Shown: piece after piece, positions 57,314 through 64,000 of the stretch
How positions within the stretch are numbered: position 1 is the stretch's first letter
Layout of the letters: each line of letters starts with the position of its first letter
Origin: JAZGGS01 sp963749485
Lineage (GTDB): Bacteria > Bacteroidota > Ignavibacteria > Ignavibacteriales > Ignavibacteriaceae
Assembly (NCBI GenBank): GCA_963749485.1
Contig: CAVVMV010000002.1
Location: 186,001 to 250,000, forward strand
DNA: 64,000 nucleotides
Reading direction: 5' to 3'
Position numbers and translations under genes: made by a program
Notes under the pieces: generated by a model
What the model was told of the DNA's origin: nothing
Database searches by the model: none
Seen by the model: the letters and a program-made list of their open reading frames with translations, nothing else

Positions 57314-57733
57314 ATGAAAAAGGCATTAATAATCGTCCAGAGTAAAAACAGCCCCACTAAAAAATTTGGTGAAGAAATTGCTGAATTCCTCCTTTACAGG
57401 GGGCTCTCGGCTGAGCTTGTCCCGATTGACAGCTTTGAACCTAAAAAGCTTGAAGGTGCAAATTATTTGCTTCTTAGCGGCTGGAGAAACGGCTCTTTAT
57501 TTTCACCCAAGAATCCCGATAATGAATGGGCAACCTTTGTAAAAAAACTTCCAACGCTTAATGGAATAAAGACGGCATTATTCACTTCATATAAATTCTT
57601 CTCAGGCGGTATGCTAAGAAGTATGAAAAAATACCTGGCGAACAAAACTGAGAACCTTGAGTTTGCTTTTACATCAAGAGATGGTTCTCTTTCTGTTTCC
57701 GATAAACTGACTCTGAATGAATTTTTAAAATAG
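57314..57733 (+). CDS. Flavodoxin-like fold protein, 139 residues
   Basis: The start KALIIVQSKNSPTKKFGEEI and the strand-helix order (YLLLSGWRNGSLFS, TALFTSYKFFSGGMLR) fit a flavodoxin-like fold. The FMN phosphate loop of true flavodoxins (T/S-x-T-G-x-T) is replaced by QSKNSPTKK, so FMN binding is uncertain. It stands alone, convergent with a cupin gene. The frame is unbroken. Confidence 0.7.
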   Translation: MKKALIIVQSKNSPTKKFGEEIAEFLLYRGLSAELVPIDSFEPKKLEGANYLLLSGWRNGSLFSPKNPDNEWATFVKKLPTLNGIKTALFTSYKFFSGGMLRSMKKYLANKTENLEFAFTSRDGSLSVSDKLTLNEFLK

Positions 57734-57778
57734 AGATTTAAAAGGTTACGGCTAAATTTCAGGTGTCTTCTATATTTT

Positions 57779-58102
57779 TTAAGGCAGATAATCTTCTCTA
57801 GCGGGAGAAAAAACTTCAATCACTACTGAATCTTCAAGTACCTCAACACTGTGCTCAACATTTCCCGGAATAGACCAGCTGTCACCTGCTTCGGCATTGT
57901 GGTCTTCATCTGCAATTTTAAAGGTCATCCGCCCGGAAATCATATATCCGGTTTGTTCGTGTGGATGTTTATAAATTGGAACTATGCTTCCCTTCTTAAG
58001 CCAAAATTCACCGAGAGAGGTTTTATCACCATAAACCAATGTCTTGTAAGTAACTCCATCAAAGGCTTTTTTGTAATTGTTAAGTACTTTTTTATAAAAC
58101 AT
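57779..58102 (-). CDS. Cupin domain protein
   Basis: A 107-residue single-domain cupin. The first metal motif is PIYKHPHEQTGYMISGRM (H, H, E) and the second is DSWSIPGNVEHSVEV. Both His of motif 1 and that of motif 2 are present, so a metal ion is likely bound. Function unknown; such small cupins serve as isomerases, dioxygenases or sugar-binding proteins. Confidence 0.88.
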   Translation of the reverse strand: MFYKKVLNNYKKAFDGVTYKTLVYGDKTSLGEFWLKKGSIVPIYKHPHEQTGYMISGRMTFKIADEDHNAEAGDSWSIPGNVEHSVEVLEDSVVIEVFSPAREDYLP

Positions 58103-58150
58103 TTTTAACTCCTTTTTAATGATGAGTTATTCGATATTTTATTTTACTGA

Positions 58151-58306
58151 GATGATATAAATATTACTGTAGAAAAATTAAAAGCTTGCGGTGTTGAATT
58201 TACTAATGAAATTACCAACCAGCGCTATGGTCTTGTAACACATTTTATAATGCACGGCAACTTACAGGTTCAACTGTATGAGCCACTTTCCAAGAAAAAA
58301 TTATAG
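58151..58306 (+). pseudogene. Truncated glyoxalase/VOC family remnant
   Basis: 52 codons without a start, closed upstream by TGA at 58148-58150 region, read VEKLKACGVEFTNEITNQRY and THFIMHGNLQVQLYEPLSK to a TAG at 58304-58306. This is the usual C-terminal half of a VOC superfamily protein (helix, then the D/H-G-N-L-x-x-L-x-E metal strand, here HGNLQVQLYE). The N-terminal half is absent. Confidence 0.65.
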
Positions 58307-58330
58307 TGTCTTCAGCACTCTTTTTATGAT

Positions 58331-58768
58331 TTATTGATTTCTCGAAGCATTAAAGGTCCCGCTATAACCAAATCCTTCCTGGTTCAGCCATTTCCATGCA
58401 CCATCAAAAGAACCGCTGCCAAACTCGCCAATCAGTTCAGTATCAATTTCAACTTGGTCGGGGTTTAGATTAATACGCAGCGTATCACCTTCAACAGAAC
58501 CTATCAAAATACCGCTTCCAAATTGGGCTCCGCAGTTATTACATTCGCGTACTTTTCTTATGTGCCAGTTTCCTGTAACTCCGTTTGAATCGGGCGGGTT
58601 AATATAAAGCGTACCTTCTCCAACCAGCTCACCTAAAAAGGTATAACTCCTGTATGAATAGCTGCCGTAAGGAAACTGCTCGCTTGTCTGGCTTGATGAG
58701 CATGAAAGAAAAAGGAACAAAAAGATTGATATGCTGATTGCTGCTGCTGATAATGATTTCATTTTCAT
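58331..58768 (-). CDS. Small lipoprotein of unknown function
   Basis: 145 residues with a lipoprotein signal (FLFLFLSCSSSQ, Cys about 23). The mature part is beta-rich: GEGTLYINPPDSNGVTGNWH, a Cys pair in RECNNCGAQFGSG, and FGSGSFDGAWKW. It may form a small lipocalin-like barrel or META-type domain, but no family is recognised. The frame is unbroken. Confidence 0.65.
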   Translation of the reverse strand: MKMKSLSAAAISISIFLFLFLSCSSSQTSEQFPYGSYSYRSYTFLGELVGEGTLYINPPDSNGVTGNWHIRKVRECNNCGAQFGSGILIGSVEGDTLRINLNPDQVEIDTELIGEFGSGSFDGAWKWLNQEGFGYSGTFNASRNQ

Positions 58769-59103
58769 AATATGCTCTCCATAAAAAATTTTATCTTCGT
58801 TTTTTTATATAAGATCAATCTTATACTGATCTAAAGTCAATGGAATAAATGATAAATAATTATTACGCCGTGCTAATTGTATTATTCTATAAAACAATTC
58901 ACTCAACAAATTAGAGCAAATTTCCCAAAGCTGGTAATTATCCTCCCTTTTCTTTCAATATTGATATTTTTAACTTAGAAAACCTTATAAAACTTTCAAA
59001 ATCAAACTATATTCATACTTCTTTCTGGCGTTTTTTTTGATATATCAGTTAGTTGATACTAACAGCAAAAATAATATAATCACACAATAAAGTATTTGAG
59101 ACA
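58769..59103. other. Gap of about 335 bases before nfnA
   Basis: AT-rich; should contain divergent promoters for the lipoprotein and the nfnAB operon. No gene, hairpin terminator or RNA is evident. Confidence 0.4.
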
Positions 59104-59971
59104 ATGTATAAAATAATTTCCGCACAGTTTATTGCACCCGAAGTTAAAAAGTTCGTAATAGAAGCCCCCAAGATTGCCCGTAAAAGGAAAGCCGGGCAGT
59201 TTGTAATCATCAGAATTGATGAGCACGGTGAAAGAATTCCTTTAACTATTGCTGATTCGGATGAGCGAAAAAGGAACGATTACTATTATTGTTCAGGGTG
59301 TTGGTAAAACCACCAAAGAGTTAAACTCGCTTGAGAGCGGCGAAGAGATTATGGATGTTGTAGGTCCGCTTGGCAAGCCATCACACATAGAAAATTTTGG
59401 AACGGCTGTTTCAATTGGCGGAGGCGTTGGTACTGCAATTGCATATCCTACCGCGGTTGCACTTAAAGAAGCTGGTAACCATACAATTTCAATAATCGGC
59501 GGAAGAACAAAAGAGTTTGTTATACTCGAAGATGAACTTAAAGAAGTTTGCGATGAGGTTTATCCAACAACTGATGACGGAAGCTACGGTTTCCACGGAT
59601 TCGTTACACAAAAACTGCAGGAGTTAATCGATTCCGGTAAGAAGATAGATTTTGTTTTGGCAATTGGACCAATCCCAATGATGAAAGCTGTTGCAGAAGT
59701 TACAAGACCACACGGAATTAATACAGTTGTAAGCTTAAACCCGGTTATGGTGGATGGCACAGGAATGTGCGGGGGATGCCGTGCAACGGTTGATAATAAA
59801 ACTGTTTTTGTTTGTGTTGACGGACCCGAATTCGATGCGCATAAAGTTGATTTTAAAACTCTGGAAAGAAGAAATGATGCTTATGCAATAGCAGAACACG
59901 ATGCGCTTGAAAAACATATTTGCAAACTTGATAAGATGGCGCTTAATAGTAAAGAAGAAATTACTGCATAA
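59104..59971 (+). CDS. nfnA: NADH-dependent reduced ferredoxin:NADP+ oxidoreductase subunit A (frameshifted)
   Basis: Flavoprotein subunit of the electron-bifurcating Nfn complex, also called SudB or ferredoxin-NADP reductase subunit alpha. The FAD domain begins KIISAQFIAPEVKKFVIEAP; the frame shifts near 59264 and continues KGTITIIVQGVGKTTKEL with the NAD site (GGGVGTAIAYP) and a 2Fe-2S cysteine cluster (GTGMCGGCRATV...FVCVDGPEFD). About 288 residues in all, normal for the family. nfnB follows 20 bases later. Confidence 0.9.
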
Positions 59972-59991
59972 ATATTATAAAGAGTATACAA

Positions 59992-61439
59992 ATGGAAAAA
60001 TTATCAAACAAAGAAAGAATGAAAATACCCCGCCAGTCAATGCCTGAACAGGATAGCGTTGAACGGTGCACATAATTTTAAAGAGGTTAACTTAGGATTT
60101 ACAGAAGAGCTCGCAATGCTTGAAGCACAACGATGTCTTCAATGTCCCAAAGCCATCCTGTGTAGAAGGCTGCCCGGTAGGCGTTAAGATAGGTGATTTT
60201 ATTACGCTGGTTGCAGAAGGAAAATACATGGAAGCTGCGGCAAAAATAAAAGAAGATAATATGCTTCCGGCAATATGCGGAAGGGTTTGCCCGCAGGAAG
60301 AACAATGCGAAATTAAATGTGTGGTTGGTAAAAAGAATGAACCGGTTGCAATCGGAAGATTGGAAAGATTTGTTGCAGATTATGAAAGAACCGAGCTTGG
60401 TTTAAGAAAACCTGAACTGCAGCCAAAGACAGGTTATAAAGTTGCAATTGTAGGAAGCGGTCCTGCGGGTTTAAGCTGCGCTGCAGATCTTATACAGAAG
60501 GGACACGATGTAACTGTTTTTGAAGCCCTTCATGAACTTGGCGGAGTTTTAATTTACGGCATACCTGAATTTCGTCTTCCAAAAGAGATTGTAAAAACCG
60601 AAATAGATGTTTTAAAAGATGCCGGGGTTGAATTCCAAACAAACGCTGTAATTGGTTTTACAGATACTTTAGATGAGTTGCTGGAAAACGGTTATGATGC
60701 CGCATTTATAGGTGTGGGCGCCGGCTTGCCATATTTTCTTAATATTGATGGTGAAAACCTTAACGGGGTTTATTCTGCAAATGAATTTCTTACCCGGGTT
60801 AATTTAATGAAGGCGTACAAGTTCCCCGAATATGATACACCGGTTTTTGATTGTAAAGATAAAAACATTGCTGTCTTCGGCGGAGGTAATACTGCAATGG
60901 ATGCTGTAAGAACATCGAAACGGCTTGGTGCTAAAAATGCATACATCATTTACCGCAGATCGGAAGTTGAGATGCCGGCTCGTATTGAAGAAGTTCATCA
61001 TGCTAAAGAGGAAGGAATTGAATTCCTTCTGCTGGCAAATCCGCTTGAGTTTACAGGCGATGAAAACGGCTGGCTTAAAGGTGTTAAGCTTATTAAAATG
61101 GAACTTGGTGAGCCGGATGATTCGGGCAGAAGAAGACCCGTTCCGATTGATGGCTCTGAATATATACTTGATATTGATATGGCTGTAATTGCAATTGGCA
61201 ACGGCTCAAATCCAATCATCCAGAAAACAACTCCTGATTTAAACTTTAATAAATGGGGTAACATCCAGGTTAATGAGGAGACCATGGAAACATCCAAAAA
61301 GGGTGTGTTTGCAGGCGGCGATATTGTAACCGGCGGTGCAACGGTTATACTTGCAATGGGTGCAGGAAGAAAAGCTGCAAGTGCAATTGATGCTTACCTT
61401 ATGAAAACGGAAAGCCCGGTAAAAGAAGAAATTGTTTAA
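59992..61439 (+). CDS. nfnB: Nfn subunit B / glutamate synthase small-subunit-like oxidoreductase (frameshifted)
   Basis: Partner of NfnA; a GltD-like flavoprotein. ATG at 59992 reads MEKLSNKERMKIPRQSMPEQ; the frame changes near 60070 and again near 60145. The 4Fe-4S cysteines follow (RCLQCPKPSCVEGCPVG and AICGRVCPQEEQCE), then the FAD fold (VAIVGSGPAGLSCAADL), NADPH fold (NIAVFGGGNTAMDAVRT) and the C-terminal GVFAGGDIVTGGATVILAMG. Together with NfnA it would couple NADH and reduced ferredoxin to NADPH by flavin-based electron bifurcation, a trait of anaerobic metabolism. A role in nitrogen assimilation as GltD is less likely as no gltB lies nearby. Confidence 0.9.
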
Positions 61440-61474
61440 TGCTGAATAATTTTTTTATAAATGAACAGCATGTA

Positions 61475-61495
61475 GAGCGACCCGCTGATTCGCTC
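61475..61495. repeat. Short hairpin repeat after nfnB
   Basis: GAGCGA (61475-61480) and TCGCTC (61490-61495) enclose CCCGCTGAT. The core CGCTGATTCGCT recurs at 52887-52898. It has no T-run and so is probably a small dispersed repeat. Confidence 0.35.
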
Positions 61496-61714
61496 ACTTA
61501 AAATATTTTTTACAGACTATATAAATTTTTGGTTACTTAATTCATTTAGATTGCACAGTCTCATTTTAAACGACTGTTATCAAGTTCCCGCCCACAGATT
61601 TTTTAGCTCGCTAATATCTTCTACACACCCCCTATACCAATTCAATTGAGAACGCTGGTAAGGAAAGTTATCTTTGCAGCAGTATCAATAATAAAAAACC
61701 ACAAGAGGTAAACA

Positions 61715-62144
61715 ATGAAAAGGCAAATAGTTCTTTTTACGTTTTTCTTGCTGGTAGCATTTCCCTTCCTTACATATGCACAAACAAATGTGCAAACTCA
61801 AATGTCTGCTAAAAAAGATTGCGTTAAAAAAAGTCTTCTGCTCGGGATGGAATCTGAAAATCTTGGATTGCAATCATGCGCCGCATATATGCTTGGCGAA
61901 TTCTGCTGTGATGAAGCTGTTGTTCCGCTGCTTAAAATTTTGCACAATAGTCCCTTATGAAGAGATGCGGATAATGGCAGCACTTTCGTTATATAAAATT
62001 GGTGATTCGCGCGGAATTTTTGCTATCAGGCAGGCAATAAAGTTTGATGATAGCAAACGGGTACGAAAGCTGTGCGATAAGTTTTACAGGGCTTATCTTC
62101 AAGCTGAAGAAAAGCCGGTGGCTAGCTTTATGGCAGTAAAATAG
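61715..62144 (+). CDS. Exported HEAT-repeat protein (frameshifted)
   Basis: Signal peptide at residues 1-23 (FFLLVAFPFLTYAQ). The mature part has two or three HEAT-like helical repeats (LQSCAAYMLGEFCCDEAVVP, LLKILHN; after a break near 61955, EEMRIMAALSLYKIGDSRGI). Two frames join to about 142 residues. Cys-rich for its size (C34-like, CAAYM, FCC). Such proteins are periplasmic scaffolds; partner unknown. Confidence 0.75.
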
Positions 62145-62270
62145 TTGTGCCAGATTACTACGGTTTATTTTATTTACAACATTAAGCTACTCTGGAAATA
62201 AATATTAAATTTTAGAAATATTCATTAAGTTGTGTTTTAATCTAAAGTGCATCTTATATAATATTTCTTT

Positions 62271-63617
62271 ATGCTACGATTAACCGTACTGTTTTTAATT
62301 ATTTTTTATTTTTTACCGCCGGGTAATTCTCTTGCCCAAAACGAAAGGGAAGAGTGGAGACAAATCCCTTCCCCTACAGATAAAACCCTAAGGAACCTTC
62401 ATTTTATAGATGCACAAACGGGCTGGGCTGCAGGTGAAGACGGTACAATAATTCATACCTCTAACGGGGGCGATAACTGGGTGGTTCAAAACAGTACTGT
62501 ACAAACGTTTATAGTAGATATTTTTTTTATTAACGAAAATATTGGCTGGGCAATTACCTTTAGAGATACTTTTCCCTTCGGCTCAATAATTCTTAATACT
62601 ACGAACGGCGGAGATAACTGGATTGCAGAGGATTACCCTGACGGCAATGCATTTATGAATACAATCTTCTTTTTCGATTCGTTAAACGGCTGGATAGGTG
62701 GAACGTATATTGCCGGCACAACCAATGGCGGTGCAACCTGGGTTAGGGCAGATGTTGATTCAAGTATGATTTCCGGTCTTCCTGTTTATAATTTTAATTT
62801 TTACAACCGGCAGTTCGGTTATGCATGCGGCGGTTACCTCGATCTTGCGGGAGTAATATGGCGAACAACAAACTATGGCGAAAGCTGGTCTGCAACAGGT
62901 GTTAGCCCCGACCAGGTTTTTGATCTTTACATTATAGATTCACTCAATGCTATAACGCTATCCGGCGACCCGGAAGGTTTTTTTGGAATAGGCGATATTA
63001 AAACAACCGATGCCGGCACAAGCTGGACATACGAAGAATTGTCTTTATCCGGTCTCTCATTTGCAATCGATTTTAGAACTGAATCTGAAGGTTGGTCTGC
63101 ATCCGGGTATAAATTCCTTATTTACATCAGATAGTGGGATTAGCTGGGAGGATAAAGAAATACCCGACAGCGCTATTATTTTTGATCTTACATTTATTGA
63201 TTCCCGAAATGGTTTTGCTGTTGGAGAAAACGGTGTAATATTAAAATACATTCCTGGTCCTGTAGATATTTACGAAACGGAAATGATGATGTTCCTTCAG
63301 ATTTTATTTTATATCAGAATTACCCCAACCCATTTAATCCGGGTACGAAGATAAGATTTACAATTCCCGAAGACGCGAGACGAGAAACGCAAAACAGCTT
63401 GCCCACCAACGGCGTGGTGAGTTTAAAAGTTTATGACGTTCTGGGAAATGAAATTGCAACTTTAGTAAATGAAGAGAAACCTGCCGGCGATTACGAGGTA
63501 GATTTTCAATACAGATTTAATAAATCAAAAAGGTTCGCTTCCAAACGGTGTCTATTTCTACCAGCTCGTTGCCGGAACATTTGTTCAAACAAAAAAAATG
63601 ATCTTATATTAAAATAA
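62271..63617 (+). CDS. Exported YCF48-like/BNR repeat protein with T9SS sorting domain (frameshifted)
   Basis: Signal peptide at residues 1-22. Repeats of the YCF48/BNR kind follow: IDAQTGWAAGEDGTIIHTSN, GGDNW and related GW..G...T..G..W units about every 45-50 residues, forming a likely beta-propeller. The frame shifts near 63110 and 63290. The C-terminal type A sorting domain reads NYPNPFNPGTKIRFTIP, then GVVSLKVYDVLGNEIATLVN and, out of frame again near 63530, GVYFYQLVAG...KK, ending by 63617. The protein should be secreted by the type IX system. Function unknown. Confidence 0.88.
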
Positions 63618-63649
63618 AAACCCCCTGCAATATAATCTGCAAGGGGTTT
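63617..63649. terminator. Bidirectional terminator between convergent T9SS genes
   Basis: AAACCCC (63618-63624) plus TGCA (63626-63629) pair with TGCA (63638-63641) plus GGGGTTT (63643-63649), with one mismatch and an eight-base loop. A-run and T-run flank the stem, so it can act for both converging genes. Confidence 0.75.
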
Positions 63650-63672
63650 CCTGTTTTCTGTCCGTTCTATTG

Positions 63673-64000
63673 CTATTTCATTAAAATCAGTTTCTTTGTC
63701 TGTTTAAAATTATCTGCAGTCAAGCTGTAAAAGTAAATCCCGCTAGGAAGATCAGAAGCGTTCCAATCATATTTATATGTTCCCGCATTTAAATTTTCTG
63801 AAACAAGTGTTGATACTTTTTCACCAAGTGAATTGAAAACACTTAGTGATACAAACCCTTCTTCCGGAATTGAAAATTGAATTGTGGTGCTTGGGTTAAA
63901 AGGATTAGGATAATTTTGCATCAAGGAATATTCTTCAGGAATTTCACCCTCTTCAATATTTATTCCCTGTATATTTTCTGTTAAAACCCAGGTCTGGTTT
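63673..64000 (-). CDS. C-terminal part of a T9SS-exported protein (5' part outside window)
   Basis: The minus-strand frame is open from the window edge to TAG at 63673-63675. It reads NQTWVLTENIQGINIEEGEI and then the complete type A sorting domain: MQNYPNPFNPSTTIQFSIPE, FVSLSVFNSLGEKVSTLVSE, GIYFYSLTADNFKQTKKLIL. The cargo domain lies beyond base 64000, so no function can be given. Confidence 0.85.
   Translation of the reverse strand, partial: NQTWVLTENIQGINIEEGEIPEEYSLMQNYPNPFNPSTTIQFSIPEEGFVSLSVFNSLGEKVSTLVSENLNAGTYKYDWNASDLPSGIYFYSLTADNFKQTKKLILMK

Noticed and set aside
1..64000. tRNA, rRNA, tmRNA or CRISPR array
   Set aside because: No TTCRANYC T-loop in cloverleaf context, no rRNA stretch and no regularly spaced repeats were found on reading either strand.

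Overview
The window is AT-rich DNA from a Gram-negative bacterium of the Bacteroidota/Chlorobi lineage, most likely an Ignavibacteria-type organism. Three proteins carry a type IX secretion tail of the YPNPFNP kind. There are two TonB-dependent receptors with carboxypeptidase-regulatory-like N-domains, a DUF4249 lipoprotein and a DUF2723 membrane protein. One heme operon carries both an oxygen-independent coproporphyrinogen oxidase and a HemY-type protoporphyrinogen oxidase, and NfnAB is present, so a flexible or facultatively anaerobic life is likely. The assignment is inference from gene families; there is no rRNA or tRNA gene in the window.

Region 1 (1-12.7 kb, minus strand) is a compact type IV pilus-like operon. 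In transcription order it reads: two tandem pilin-like proteins beginning MGQQQLLLI, a terminator, PilC, PilB, PilT, a PilM-PilN fusion, a PilO/PilP-like protein, a short secretin, a CheY-like receiver and a large hybrid histidine kinase that leaves the window. The pilin-like proteins have no room for a classical prepilin leader, and the PilT-like ATPase has lost the acidic pair of its Asp box. This locus is the best candidate for an unusual system.

Region 2 (12.6-21.4 kb): an intergenic stretch with a nested inverted repeat, two GT-C membrane glycosyltransferase-like proteins (AftB-like and DUF2723), aspS, a pyrimidine-nucleoside phosphorylase and an SPFH protein. Region 3 (21.4-32 kb) is a heme operon: hemX/ccsA-like, hemA, hemC, a lipoprotein, a TetR-HemD fusion, hemE, hemN, hemY, a four-helix-bundle insertion and hemB. 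hemL and hemH are not in the window.

Region 4 (32-47.6 kb): GT9, aldo/keto reductase, ubiquitin-like/Mut7-C RNase, metallophosphoesterase, a TonB receptor-DUF4249-rhodanese lipoprotein cluster, a mosaic fossil of ggt plus trpB sequence, MOSC protein, trpB2, gamma-glutamyltransferase, MATE pump and arylamine N-acetyltransferase. Region 5 (47.6-64 kb): second TonB receptor, helical protein, serine hydrolase, Asp/Glu racemase, ORF6N protein, galactokinase, T9SS-exported repeat proteins, small proteins and NfnAB.

More than twenty genes, several of them normally essential (hemA, hemB), are broken by single-base frame changes while their reading continues in another frame. I read this mainly as indel error in the assembly and give whole-gene spans with approximate break points. 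Gene starts and exact ends of such genes are therefore less certain.
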